From the NCBI RefSeq assembly GCF_947179115.1, contig NZ_CAMXCI010000003.1, forward strand, positions 62,001 through 126,000: a stretch of 64,000 bases of DNA, written 5' to 3'. The DNA is from Commensalibacter papalotli (GTDB lineage: Bacteria; Pseudomonadota; Alphaproteobacteria; Acetobacterales; Acetobacteraceae). The notes beneath the pieces were generated by a model. It saw nothing but the letters and a program-made list of their open reading frames with translations, did not search any database and was not told the origin of the DNA. This document shows positions 1-8,524 of the stretch, one piece after another. Position 1 is the stretch's first letter; every line of letters starts with the position of its first letter. The translations under genes were made by a program, and so were the position numbers.

Positions 1-969
1 CAAGGATTAATGCGTAGGGCGCTTTGCACAGAAGGCTATTTTGGGCAATCTTTTTTATATATTGATTTGCAAACAGCACAGCATGATCATGAAGAAAAAT
101 TGAGTCCACTTTTTTTAACCTCCAAGAAAATTAAAAAAGGTGAGCTGAAATCGATTAAATTACTTGACCCTACTTGGGTAACCCCTGTGAATTATGATGC
201 TATTGATCCTTTTAGTGAAGATTTTTACAAACCTTCTGTATGGTGGGTTTTGGGACAACAAATTCATGCCTCTCGTCTGATTTCAATGATCTCTCAGCCC
301 GTGCCTGATATTTTGAAACCTGCTTATAATTTCGGTGGTGTGCCATTGGCATTTATGTGTAAACCTTATGTCGATAATTGGTTACGCACACGCCAGTCAG
401 TAGCAGATTTAATTAAATCCTTTTCAACCATGGTGTTAAAAACGGATCTATCACAATTATTAAGCCCTGGATGTGAAGAACTCAGTAAAAGAGCAGAGTT
501 AATGGCTGCTTATCGAGATAATCGTGGCTTACAAATTGTTGATAAAGATAGTGAAGATCTAGCTAATATTTCTACTCCTTTATCGGGTTTAGATAAATTA
601 CAAGCACAATCTCAAGAACATTTAGCCTCTATTTCTGGTATCCCACTGGTGAAATTATTAGGGATTACTCCTTCTGGATTAAATGCTTCCTCTGATGGAG
701 AAATACGCTGTTTTTATGACAAAATTTCTGCTTTACAGCAATCAGTATTGCGTGGACCAATTGATATTATATTAAAAATTGTACAATTACATTTATTTGG
801 GTTGATTGATAAAAATATTACATTTGAATTCAACTCATTATGGCAATTAGATGAAGTCCAACAATCACAAGTTGATGTAAATACAGCAAAAATTTTATCA
901 GATTATCTGGGTGTCGGTGCAATTGATACCAAGCAGATTAAAGAGATAATTAGTCACAAAAATCTCTAA
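1..969 (+). CDS. Phage portal protein, DUF1073 family (5' truncated)
   Basis: Portal proteins form the dodecameric ring at the capsid vertex through which DNA enters and leaves. The C-terminal half matches the DUF1073 portal family: a segment reading GIPLVKLLGITPSGLNAS followed by a conserved acidic and aromatic stretch, then a long helix and the FNSLWQLDE segment typical of the clip and wing end. The frame is open to the first base of the window, and 319-323 residues is short for a family usually well above 400, so the start lies upstream and the Met at position 10 is internal. It heads the head module, as expected immediately after a terminase. Confidence 0.85.
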   Translation, partial: QGLMRRALCTEGYFGQSFLYIDLQTAQHDHEEKLSPLFLTSKKIKKGELKSIKLLDPTWVTPVNYDAIDPFSEDFYKPSVWWVLGQQIHASRLISMISQPVPDILKPAYNFGGVPLAFMCKPYVDNWLRTRQSVADLIKSFSTMVLKTDLSQLLSPGCEELSKRAELMAAYRDNRGLQIVDKDSEDLANISTPLSGLDKLQAQSQEHLASISGIPLVKLLGITPSGLNASSDGEIRCFYDKISALQQSVLRGPIDIILKIVQLHLFGLIDKNITFEFNSLWQLDEVQQSQVDVNTAKILSDYLGVGAIDTKQIKEIISHKNL

Positions 970-1000
970 AATTTACAATGAACAAAAGACGGTTTTGAAA

Positions 1001-1024
1001 GCTCCCTTATGGGGGGTTTTTTTA
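1001..1024 (+). terminator. Intrinsic terminator after the portal gene
   Basis: A short GC stem (CTCCC with GGGGG, loop TTAT) is followed by a run of seven T. It separates the portal from the secreted cargo gene and is the first of a series of such hairpins in the prophage. Confidence 0.6.
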
Positions 1025-1069
1025 TGCCTTTTTGTTCAATTTTTACATTTTATATAAAAAGAGACAAAA

Positions 1070-1939
1070 ATGAAATTGTTTAAAATAACGCCAATTGCAA
1101 CTTTATTTGTTGCAATATTGAGCGTAAGTGGAAATTATCAAGCACGTGCAAGTACAGCTGATGATTTAAATGCAAATTATAGCAAAATTGTTAATAATTG
1201 CGGCTCTTCCAAAAGACCAGCTTTTTTATGTTCAGGAGTTATGATTCGTTTTACAGGGTATAGTAATGATTATAACGCATGGGATCCAAGTCCAGCTTCT
1301 ATCAAAAGGCAAGGTGTTTCATTTACATATATACGTAAAGATATTCCTGCACGTTTGGGTTTCGGTGGAAAACTATCTGGGGTTATTTATTATCCCAACA
1401 TGTTAGCACCATTAGATAAAGTTAAACCTGAAATAACCTGTGCTTTTCCAACAGATGCTTGGACAGATGGCAGAGGGGATTCTTGTGGTCGCCCAGATTC
1501 AAATAGACGATGTCAAAATGTTTTTGCTGGTTTTAATCCTGTTACAACAGCAGAGTTATGGTATCAAAATTATATGTCTTTAGGTGGTGATGAAAATCAT
1601 AAACAACAATATCAATGCGCATTTGATATGAGTATAGGTTCATTAGATTTATATGCACAACCAGCCAATACAGCAGATTTATTTAATCAGAATTTAAGAG
1701 CAATTCAGATGTATCCAAATATTGGTTCTGGTTATAATGAAATTATTGTTAAACCTTTAACAGATGCTAAATCAATGCCAATTCAAGCATTTTTCTATTT
1801 AACAGAAAATATGCAGAAAGGGGGGGCAGAAGCATTTAATATGAGAGATAGTTATTATTATAAAACAGGTATTTATCTTCCTGTTGTAAGAGTTGAGTAC
1901 CGTAGCCCAACAATAGGTGTTTATTTCATGGATTCTTAA
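1070..1939 (+). CDS. Secreted protein resembling halovibrin HvnA family (phage cargo)
   Basis: The 289-residue product starts with a clear signal peptide (MKLFKITPIATLFVAILSVSG, cut near residue 27, after AxA-like QARA), so it is exported. The mature part has paired cysteines and the pattern PAFLCSGVMIRFT, then YNAWDPSPAS and GVSFTYIRKD. From memory this pattern belongs to proteins annotated as halovibrin HvnA, secreted enzymes described in Vibrio fischeri as acting on NAD. No catalytic residue can be confirmed by eye, so activity is inference. It sits between portal and protease, where structural genes are normally contiguous, and is preceded by a terminator, which fits a lysogenic-conversion cargo gene. 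It could equally be an uncharacterised secreted family. Confidence 0.5.
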   Translation: MKLFKITPIATLFVAILSVSGNYQARASTADDLNANYSKIVNNCGSSKRPAFLCSGVMIRFTGYSNDYNAWDPSPASIKRQGVSFTYIRKDIPARLGFGGKLSGVIYYPNMLAPLDKVKPEITCAFPTDAWTDGRGDSCGRPDSNRRCQNVFAGFNPVTTAELWYQNYMSLGGDENHKQQYQCAFDMSIGSLDLYAQPANTADLFNQNLRAIQMYPNIGSGYNEIIVKPLTDAKSMPIQAFFYLTENMQKGGAEAFNMRDSYYYKTGIYLPVVRVEYRSPTIGVYFMDS

Positions 1940-1989
1940 CATCATAATTATTTATAGTCAAAGCCATTAATAAAAAATAAACAAATTCA

Positions 1990-3237
1990 ATGACATTAAA
2001 AAACAGAACTTTGGTTTTTGATGCGCAGTCTATGCGTTTCGAAGACTGGAACGGGCATTTGCGCGTACATAATACGAATTTAACCAAAGCAAATGTCTGT
2101 GAATATTATGGCGCAGAAATTAACAGCCATAAACAATACGGGTTAGATCCTAATAAAAAATATCGTTTTTTACGTTCACCTGACGCTTTGGAAAAAGCGG
2201 TAGGTTCTTTTAAAGAGCGACCTATTCTTTATGTTCATAAAGCAGCAGATGCTGATCGTTTGGATAACTCTAAAGTTATTGGAACAACGGGTTCTGACCC
2301 TGCTTTTTCTTATCCTTATATTCAATCTTCTATCACGATTTGGGATGGAGATTATATTGAGGCAATTAAAAATAATACACAAGCTGAATTATCGGCCTCT
2401 TATGCGTTTACACCAGTTATGGATAAGGGTGAATTCGATGGGGAAGCATATGACGGAATTATGACAGAAATTTATGTCGATCACGTCGCATTAGTGGCAG
2501 AAGGACGGGCAGGTCCAGATGTTAGGGTTTCAGATGAAAGGTTAAATAACACAATGCCAAAACTTAATGACACAGGGCTGCAATTAACAACAGCTCTGGC
2601 AAATTTACTAGGAAAAACAGGGCTTAATCGCAGTGATGTCGAGGACGCAGTAGCAATTGCAAGTGGTACACGTCGTAAAAATCTCGGTAAAATTTTACAA
2701 GCTATTTTATCCAATAATATGACTGCAGCAGACTGTGATTGTGTAAAAGACGATCAAATTGATGCTGCTGTAGATCGTGTGGTGGATGAGGGTGAAGATT
2801 ATATCGGTGATGAAGAGCCTGTAGATACTGTTTTTACAGAAGATCAAGATTTATCTGATTTAGATGTATCTGATTGTGATCATTTAGGTAAAAAAATTCT
2901 AAAAAAACGTTTTCAAGCATTTGATGCAGCTTCTTTGGAACGTTCGATTGAAAAGAAACTGAAAGCTAAATCCAAACAAGCTCAAGAAGCTCGTCAACTT
3001 GTTAAACCACTGGTTGGTGAATGGGCAATCACCGAAGATGAGGGTGAGGAAATTCTGCGCAGTGTGCTTGTAGAAATCACAGGTGAAGCCCCACCAGCAT
3101 CTATGGGATATAACGGATTAAAATACGCGGTTGATTTGATTTTATCTCATAAGTCTCAAGGTAGAGCAAACGATAGTAAAAGAATGCAAAAAGGTGATTT
3201 GCAACGTTTTGGCGCAACACGGTTACGGAGTATTTAA
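1990..3237 (+). CDS. Phage DUF2213 protein, putative capsid maturation protease/scaffold
   Basis: The N-terminal 190 residues match DUF2213: a start reading LVFDAQSMRFEDWNGHLRV, a segment on GRPI-like KERPILYVHK, and a motif around DHVALVAEGRAGPDV that resembles the catalytic histidine region of phage prohead proteases. The C-terminal part from about residue 230 is acidic and low in complexity (many Asp and Glu), then helical and lysine-rich, as expected for a scaffold fused to a protease. It precedes the cement and capsid genes, the usual order, with a stop-to-start gap of only two bases to the next gene. The protease role is family knowledge, not proven here. Confidence 0.8.
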   Translation: MTLKNRTLVFDAQSMRFEDWNGHLRVHNTNLTKANVCEYYGAEINSHKQYGLDPNKKYRFLRSPDALEKAVGSFKERPILYVHKAADADRLDNSKVIGTTGSDPAFSYPYIQSSITIWDGDYIEAIKNNTQAELSASYAFTPVMDKGEFDGEAYDGIMTEIYVDHVALVAEGRAGPDVRVSDERLNNTMPKLNDTGLQLTTALANLLGKTGLNRSDVEDAVAIASGTRRKNLGKILQAILSNNMTAADCDCVKDDQIDAAVDRVVDEGEDYIGDEEPVDTVFTEDQDLSDLDVSDCDHLGKKILKKRFQAFDAASLERSIEKKLKAKSKQAQEARQLVKPLVGEWAITEDEGEEILRSVLVEITGEAPPASMGYNGLKYAVDLILSHKSQGRANDSKRMQKGDLQRFGATRLRSI

Positions 3238-3239
3238 TA

Positions 3240-3770
3240 ATGTCTTTTCAACAAAAAGTTAATTTAGGTCTAGCTAAAGGCTGGCACGGGGATTTTGCAT
3301 CTAGCAATGTCAGAGTTTCATTTCTGGGTGATCCTCAAGCAGAAGAAGTATTAGTTATGAATGGTGATCTTCCTGCATATTTTATGCAAAAAGGTGCATA
3401 TTATCAAGCGGGTACCGATGGTGTCAAAGCGGGGTCTTTTGTTTGGGTAGATGAAGAAACACATACTATTGTCAATAAAGGTGAGGGTAGTCCTGCGGGT
3501 TTTGTTGGGCGTGAATTAACAGGTGTTCCAGCACAATATTTAGAAGAAGCATCTATGAACATTCCTGCTGGTTTTATGGTAACCGTTTACGACAAAGGGG
3601 AATTTTTAGTGGCTTTGCCAAAAGAATCATCTGCGGTTCAACGCGGTGAAGTTGTGAATGTCGATGTAACAACAGGAAACGTAAGCGTGGGTAGTGGTAC
3701 AGAGACAAAATATAAATATGTGGCGAGCGCCAAAGGTGGCGATTTGGTTGCCATTTCGGCATGGATTTAA
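3240..3770 (+). CDS. Phage structural cement (decoration) protein, Gp24-like
   Basis: This 176-residue beta-rich protein (start MSFQQKVNLGLAKGWHGDFA) resembles the cement proteins that sit on the outside of the capsid and stabilise it. The region GVKAGSFVWVDEETHTIVNKG followed by PAGFVGRELT is typical of this family, in which most members read AGDFVAW or GRFAW then GFVGRE. It starts two bases after the preceding stop and lies directly before the major capsid gene, the standard position. It has no signal peptide or membrane segment. Confidence 0.75.
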   Translation: MSFQQKVNLGLAKGWHGDFASSNVRVSFLGDPQAEEVLVMNGDLPAYFMQKGAYYQAGTDGVKAGSFVWVDEETHTIVNKGEGSPAGFVGRELTGVPAQYLEEASMNIPAGFMVTVYDKGEFLVALPKESSAVQRGEVVNVDVTTGNVSVGSGTETKYKYVASAKGGDLVAISAWI

Positions 3771-3781
3771 GGAATATATCA

Positions 3782-4852
3782 ATGACAATTCAAACAAAAT
3801 CATGGGCTCGTGACAGAGCACTTTTAGCAAGTGAATTTGGTATTCATTTGCCGAATGTCATGGAATATAGCACGAATGCCAGAGTGGGAGATAGTGCATT
3901 TGCACCTGTGTCAGCTGCCAATAACACCATTCCATCACAATTTACGACTTATATTGATCCTCAAATTATTGATGTTTTAACCGCCCCTTTAAAAGCTGCT
4001 CAGATCTACGGAGAAGCAAAAAAAGGTGATTGGTTACATGACACAATGATGTTTACGGTTGTTGAACCTGCTGGTGATGTGGCTGCATACGGTGATTTTC
4101 ATCAAGCTGGTTACAGTCGTATGAATACTAATTTCCCTCAACGTCAACAATTCTTGGTACAAGCTTTTGCTGAATGGGGAGATCGTGAAGTAGGTCGTGC
4201 AGGCCTTGCCAATATTGATTTGCCTTCTCGTAAGCGTTTAGCAGCAGCTTTGTTGCTTAATCACTGGCAAAACCAAAGTTATTTCTTTGGGGTAGCTAAT
4301 CTTCAAAATTATGGTGCGTTAAATGATCCAAATCTTTTAACGCCAATTGCTCCACAGGCCAAGGCTAGCAACAGTCCAGTTTGGGAAAAAGCAACCGCCT
4401 TGGAGATCTATGAAGATATCCAAGCTTTATATCGTCAGTTACAATCCCAAACACAAGGTGTTGTCAACTTAGATAGTGCGGTGGATATGGATAGTCCATT
4501 AAAATTAGTAATCTCGAATAATGTGCAAGCATATTTATTAAAAACAAATGAATATGGTATTTCTGTTCTTGATTTGCTGAAAAAGAATTTTCCTAATTTA
4601 ACACAAATGAGTGCACCTCAGCTTTCTTTGGATGCTAAAGGGGCTGATGATAATAATTCTAAAATTGAATTAGTACAATTATTTGTAGAGAACTATCAAG
4701 GAATTGATACGTTTACTTGTGCATTCTCTGAAAAATTGCGAAGTCACGGTATTGTTCGTGAAAGCTCTTCGATGAAAGAAAAATTGACACAAGGGTCTTG
4801 GGGAACAATTTTAACTCGTCCTGTATTAGTCGCACAAATGATTGGGGTATAA
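3782..4852 (+). CDS. Major capsid protein, DUF2184 family
   Basis: This 356-residue protein is the likely main shell subunit. It matches DUF2184 capsid proteins: an N-terminal arm, then a core containing TAPLKAAQIYGEAKKGDW, the phrase EPAGDVAAYGDFHQAG, and the segment QAFAEWGDREVGRAG that leads into the long spine helix. An upstream in-frame Met would overlap the cement gene; the start used here has AAGGA at a suitable distance and lies outside that gene. It is followed within four bases by a small connector-type gene, so the head genes form one operon. Confidence 0.85.
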   Translation: MTIQTKSWARDRALLASEFGIHLPNVMEYSTNARVGDSAFAPVSAANNTIPSQFTTYIDPQIIDVLTAPLKAAQIYGEAKKGDWLHDTMMFTVVEPAGDVAAYGDFHQAGYSRMNTNFPQRQQFLVQAFAEWGDREVGRAGLANIDLPSRKRLAAALLLNHWQNQSYFFGVANLQNYGALNDPNLLTPIAPQAKASNSPVWEKATALEIYEDIQALYRQLQSQTQGVVNLDSAVDMDSPLKLVISNNVQAYLLKTNEYGISVLDLLKKNFPNLTQMSAPQLSLDAKGADDNNSKIELVQLFVENYQGIDTFTCAFSEKLRSHGIVRESSSMKEKLTQGSWGTILTRPVLVAQMIGV

Positions 4853-4855
4853 AGA

Positions 4856-5215
4856 ATGAGTGATGATGTATTGGTTGCGTGCAAGTTACCGCACGGGATC
4901 TATTTAGATGTTGGTAAACAGCGTGTAAAATTAAATGGAGTAATGCAAAGTGGGCGCCTTGAAGCGCCTTTTTTTACGGCCCCTGCAAAGTCTGTCGGAT
5001 TAACCAAAGTTCCTCGTGATTTTTGGGAAGCATGGATCAAGGATCATCAGGAATTCGAGCCTATTAAAAAGGGTCTGATTTTTGCATCTGATAAAAAGAA
5101 ACGTTTGTTAGATGAAGCCGATGAAAAATCAGAGTTTAAAAGCGGTTTAGAACGGATTAATCCTTCTAAATTACCCAACTCTTTAGAGCAAGTCAAAGCA
5201 GGACAAGTGGGATGA
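4856..5215 (+). CDS. Small phage head protein, paralogue of the gene two downstream
   Basis: The 119-residue product begins with a compact domain: VACKLPHGIYLDVG, then RVKLNG, then VGLTKVPRDFWEAWIKDH and a closing GLIFASDKK. The same order of elements occurs in the C-terminal half of the protein encoded from 5666, so the two are paralogues. I cannot name the family; position between capsid and DUF4054 suggests a head-completion or decoration role. A charged tail follows (lysine and glutamate rich). The stop overlaps the next start by four bases, indicating translational coupling. Confidence 0.65.
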   Translation: MSDDVLVACKLPHGIYLDVGKQRVKLNGVMQSGRLEAPFFTAPAKSVGLTKVPRDFWEAWIKDHQEFEPIKKGLIFASDKKKRLLDEADEKSEFKSGLERINPSKLPNSLEQVKAGQVG

Positions 5216-5655
5216 GTGAACGATCCGAAGTAACGGATCGGGAAGTCGTTTTTGAGTGGTCGGAATGGGCAGCAAGTTTTCCAGAATTGGAAAGTTATTT
5301 TCGACCTAATAATGTGCAAAAAATTGCAGAGCGTGCTGCAATTTATTTCAACCCCAGCAGTAAAGGGGTTGTCTGCTGTCCAAAAGAGCGTCGTATTTTA
5401 TTAAATTTATTGGTTTCCCATTTGGTTTTATTACAAAAGAAAACCGCAGATGGTGACCAATTGATGGGGCCTGTTTCTTCTGTTTCAGAGGGCAGCGTTT
5501 CTATGTCTGTCGATACCAAAGGCAGCATTGGAAAAATTGATCCTTGGCTGTCCCAGACCCGATATGGTCAAGAATTTTGGGCGCTTAGCAAAAGATATCG
5601 CAGCACATTTTATATTCGACCTATTCCCGATCCAAGATTAAGAATTTTTCCATAA
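5212..5655 (+). CDS. Phage DUF4054 head-tail connector protein
   Basis: DUF4054 proteins are adaptor-like connectors placed after the capsid gene in this class of myophages. The 147 residues show the usual features: an N-terminal segment with F-x-W-SEWAASFPELESYF, a helix ending in a short loop, the hydrophobic helix ILLNLLVSHLVLL, then GPVSSVSEGSVSMSVD and a terminal tyrosine and tryptophan-rich stretch (YGQEFWALSKRYRSTFYIRP). The start overlaps the preceding stop (ATGA arrangement). Confidence 0.8.
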   Translation: MSERSEVTDREVVFEWSEWAASFPELESYFRPNNVQKIAERAAIYFNPSSKGVVCCPKERRILLNLLVSHLVLLQKKTADGDQLMGPVSSVSEGSVSMSVDTKGSIGKIDPWLSQTRYGQEFWALSKRYRSTFYIRPIPDPRLRIFP

Positions 5656-5665
5656 GGAACAGTTG

Positions 5666-6229
5666 ATGACTGATATTAAGGTAAAACCTACAAGAAAAAA
5701 AGCTGCTTCAGTTAAAAAAACGCTCAAAGTTAAAAAACTTAAAGCATCAGACAAAACCTCTGCTGCGGTTGATGGGGATTTGATTGATGAAGAGGACGAT
5801 ACTGACCAACTTGAAACAGAATGTTTATTACGTACAGCTTTAAGTTTGAAAAATGCTTGCTTTGAGCAAGAAGAAACTTCTGAAAATAACGTTGATATAG
5901 ATAATTTTCAACCTATTGATAAATTAATGACATCTGAAGTTCATAATAAAATTTCAGATATTCATAAAACCGTATCCATAATTGAAGAAGATAATCAAGA
6001 TTATATCGTAATTGGTTGTCGTTTTCCCAATGGGGTTGTTGTGAATATTGGCAATAATAAAATATTATTGCGCGGTATCAATGATATGTCAGATCAAGAT
6101 AAGGCAAAGCAAGACAAAAATGTTGGTTTTACTAAGATTGCTAGACCTGTATGGAACAGTTTTTTAAAAACACATAAAAATTGGCCACCTTTATTAAATG
6201 GGTCTGTTTTTGTGATGAATAGAAAATAA
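5666..6229 (+). CDS. Phage head protein with paralogous C-terminal domain
   Basis: The start chosen is the ATG eight bases after AAGGA; a TTG one codon upstream is also in frame. The N-terminal 50 residues are lysine-rich then strongly acidic, and probably disordered. From about residue 115 the sequence IVIGCRFPNGVVVNIGNNKILLRG, then VGFTKIARPVWNSFLKTHK, repeats the domain of the 119-residue protein encoded from 4856 (position 5666 product is the longer form). Function is unknown; a duplicated accessory head protein is the simplest reading. Confidence 0.65.
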   Translation: MTDIKVKPTRKKAASVKKTLKVKKLKASDKTSAAVDGDLIDEEDDTDQLETECLLRTALSLKNACFEQEETSENNVDIDNFQPIDKLMTSEVHNKISDIHKTVSIIEEDNQDYIVIGCRFPNGVVVNIGNNKILLRGINDMSDQDKAKQDKNVGFTKIARPVWNSFLKTHKNWPPLLNGSVFVMNRK

Positions 6230-6326
6230 TAGATTTCAAATCGAATATTTTATCAGTATTTTTAATATATTAATTTTAGTCATTTATTAATGATGAATAA
6301 TTGTAAATATGTATTTATTTATAATT

Positions 6327-6374
6327 ATTCATCCTATTTTAAAAAATCTGCATTATTTTTAAAATAGGATGAAT
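6327..6374. repeat. 19-bp perfect inverted repeat (hairpin) with 10-base loop
   Basis: Left arm ATTCATCCTATTTTAAAAA and its exact reverse complement flank the loop ATCTGCATTA. There is no T tract after it, so it is not a classical terminator. The right arm covers the first possible ATG of the next gene and would block it in the mRNA, leaving the start 30 bases further on exposed with its own GGGAAG. Confidence 0.8.
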
Positions 6375-6398
6375 CAAGAAAAAAGGGAAGACACCATC

Positions 6399-6812
6399 AT
6401 GAAGCTTCATGATTTAGTCAGAGGAATGATTGGGGTGGTTAACCCCAATATTATAGGGTCTTTGTATCGGTCAAAAGGGTATGAGTTAGATGGAACTCAA
6501 CAAAAGCCGATTTACGAAGACCCTATTCAAGTTGAGCTGCAAATCCAATCTGTTCCAGGAGATAAACTGAGCCATTCTCATTTTTTAAACCAACAAGGTG
6601 AGCGCAAAGTTGTGTATGTCAACGGGCAAGCTTTTGGCATTGATCGTGTGCGTGGCGCAGGGGGTGATTTATTAGAGTTTTATGGGAGGCGTTGGTTAGT
6701 GGTACAGCGTCTTGAGGCATGGGAAAACTCTGATTGGTGCAAAGTTGCTGTTGTTGCGCAGCTTGATAAACCAGAAGATGATGATGCTGTGCTTGAAGAT
6801 TACGTAGATTAA
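6399..6812 (+). CDS. Phage protein, probable head-tail junction component
   Basis: The 137-residue product starts at the second in-frame ATG, which has GGGAAG eight bases upstream; the first ATG is buried in the 19-bp hairpin. Visible features: MKLHDLVRGMIGVVNPNIIGSLYR, a beta-rich middle with VELQIQSVPGDKLSH, and an end containing LLEFYGRRWLVVQRLEAW, which looks like a small beta-barrel tail-completion fold. I do not recognise a named family with certainty. The place after DUF4054 is where phages of this type carry head-tail joining genes. Confidence 0.6.
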   Translation: MKLHDLVRGMIGVVNPNIIGSLYRSKGYELDGTQQKPIYEDPIQVELQIQSVPGDKLSHSHFLNQQGERKVVYVNGQAFGIDRVRGAGGDLLEFYGRRWLVVQRLEAWENSDWCKVAVVAQLDKPEDDDAVLEDYVD

Positions 6813-6942
6813 ATTCCTTTGTAAAAAACGGTGAAAGTAATAAAATTGTCAAATTATAGATTGTCTCTTTTGATGAAAGATGCTATATTAATTACATAAT
6901 AGATAATTGTATTTGACTTACAAAATTATATATTTTGAACGC

Positions 6943-6985
6943 AGGCTTTTAATTTGTTTGTTACAAACGAGTAAAAGCCTTTTTT
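6943..6985 (+). terminator. Intrinsic terminator after the head module
   Basis: Nine-base stem AGGCTTTTA with TAAAAGCCT, an inner pairing of GTTTGT with ACAAAC in the loop, and a following T tract. It closes the head operon ahead of the transglycosylase gene. Confidence 0.75.
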
Positions 6986-7034
6986 ATTGTTTAATTTATA
7001 AAAAAAAATTTAATTTTATAATAAAGGGTTGGAC

Positions 7035-7829
7035 ATGTCTTCTTATGACATGCCCGCAACACAGTATATTCATTGGCCAGATAGTTTTTATCAAACAACG
7101 GATATGCGTAACCAATATGATGCTGATATTCGTCAAATCGTAGAGGTGTTTAATCGCTATCTTGGAAATAAATATCCAAAGTCAAATTATCATGATTTAG
7201 ACTGGCGTTTGGTCAAGGCAATGATATGGATCGAAAGCGGGCATAAACATTCTGCGTGGCGATATCGTCCTATGCAAATTGGTAATCATGGAGATGCTGG
7301 ATTAATAGCATTGTTACATCTTAAAAAAATACGCCTAAAGAATGGTAATTTTCGTATTCAAAGTGAAGGTGCAGAGTTAGTTATTCCTCCTGAATATGTA
7401 TCTAACTTAACCATTAAAAATAAAGAAAAAATACGTTATAATCCACAATTAAATATTCAAGCAGGTGTAGCTTATCTGTTAATGCGACATGCGAAAATTG
7501 GTTATAAAACCGTCGCAGATAATGATGCCAAGGAACATATTGTAACTATCAAAGTAGGTGATAGTTTAAATAAAATTGCGGTGACACATCAAACAACAGT
7601 TGGAATTATTAAGCAATTAAATCCAGGAATCAATAAGTGTAATTTACATATGGGTGTAAAACTTAGATATAAAAAAGCAACTGTAAAAAAAACTATTAAA
7701 GGTTGGGTGCCAATGACGTTTTCTAGTGTTGCAAGGAAATATAATGCTAAAGGTGATTATCGATATCGGCAAAAATTACGTTATGCTTTCCAAAATATAG
7801 AGTCTTCATGGTTTAAAGTAGTTTATTAA
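7035..7829 (+). CDS. LysM-containing lytic transglycosylase-like protein
   Basis: The 264-residue product has an N-terminal lysozyme-like domain: WRLVKAMIWIESGHKHSAW places a candidate catalytic glutamate at residue 67, and MQIGNHGDAGL follows as in SLT transglycosylases. Residues about 168-212 form a LysM peptidoglycan-binding repeat (TIKVGDSLNKIAVTHQTT, ending in NPGIN). There is no signal peptide, so it probably travels in the virion or needs a holin. A TTG two codons upstream is possible, but the ATG is better spaced from AAAGGG. A separate endolysin-like gene lies near the right end of the prophage, so this one may act during DNA injection. Confidence 0.7.
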   Translation: MSSYDMPATQYIHWPDSFYQTTDMRNQYDADIRQIVEVFNRYLGNKYPKSNYHDLDWRLVKAMIWIESGHKHSAWRYRPMQIGNHGDAGLIALLHLKKIRLKNGNFRIQSEGAELVIPPEYVSNLTIKNKEKIRYNPQLNIQAGVAYLLMRHAKIGYKTVADNDAKEHIVTIKVGDSLNKIAVTHQTTVGIIKQLNPGINKCNLHMGVKLRYKKATVKKTIKGWVPMTFSSVARKYNAKGDYRYRQKLRYAFQNIESSWFKVVY

Positions 7830-8029
7830 TTCGTTATAACCAGAATTGATTTAGATTTGATATTGTAGGCAAGTGATTAAGATATTTTTAAGAAATTTAA
7901 ACTAATTTAAAAAAATATAGTTTAATTAATTAAAGATAAATATATATTTAAACGATACTTGATTAATTATATTGCGACTTTTTAATAATTTTATTAAAAT
8001 AATTTTTATTTAAAATCAGTAGGTTGTTT

Positions 8030-8389
8030 ATGGATTTAGTAATTTTTTTAAAAGCAGGAATAGTGGGCAGTTTTGGTTTTGTTATTGCAATTGGTGTCGT
8101 TATGACATTATTGATCTCAGTTTCAAAATCCTTACAAGAAGCTTCTGTCCAGGCTCGTAAACTACCCTCTTTTATAGTTTTTTTAATTGTATTTCTAATA
8201 GAATTAGGGATAGCATATTGGTATTTTTCTTCAGTAACAGAAATATCTACTCCATCCGCCCTAGATAAATTTACAATGTATGCTTGTTTATTTTCTTTAG
8301 CACCTTCAGTTGCAATTATTATGGGGGCTCTTTTTTATTATTGTGATGCCCAAAAAACAATACAGGGAAAAGACCAAGAAAAACTATAA
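8030..8389 (+). CDS. Small membrane protein with about three transmembrane segments
   Basis: The 119-residue product has hydrophobic stretches at about residues 3-30, 45-70 and 80-105, separated by short polar loops, and ends in a lysine-rich tail. No family is recognised. A holin-like role is possible because it follows a peptidoglycan-degrading gene, but no holin hallmark beyond size and topology is seen. It is isolated by an AT-rich gap of about 200 bases before it and a strong terminator after it, so it may have its own promoter. Confidence 0.55.
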   Translation: MDLVIFLKAGIVGSFGFVIAIGVVMTLLISVSKSLQEASVQARKLPSFIVFLIVFLIELGIAYWYFSSVTEISTPSALDKFTMYACLFSLAPSVAIIMGALFYYCDAQKTIQGKDQEKL

Positions 8390-8432
8390 GATATCTCATA
8401 TCAATATAGACAATTTAATCAAATTTATGCTG

Positions 8433-8464
8433 CGCAATATATAGTAAATATATTGCGTTTTTTT
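8433..8464 (+). terminator. Strong intrinsic terminator
   Basis: Ten-base perfect stem CGCAATATAT with ATATATTGCG, loop AGTAA, then seven T. It lies 60 bases before the start of the large fibre-like gene. Confidence 0.8.
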
Positions 8465-8524
8465 ATGGTTAAAATACATGTTTTTAACACTTTATAATAA
8501 CTATAATTTTTTAGGAATTTCAGA

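Noticed and set aside
6907..7143. Open frame overlapping the transglycosylase gene start
   Set aside because: It crosses the terminator, is not conserved in composition and lies in another frame of the transglycosylase leader and gene.
7857..7886. TTGATA with GATATT at 18 bases as a promoter
   Set aside because: The region is so AT-rich that such pairs arise by chance, and there is no independent support.
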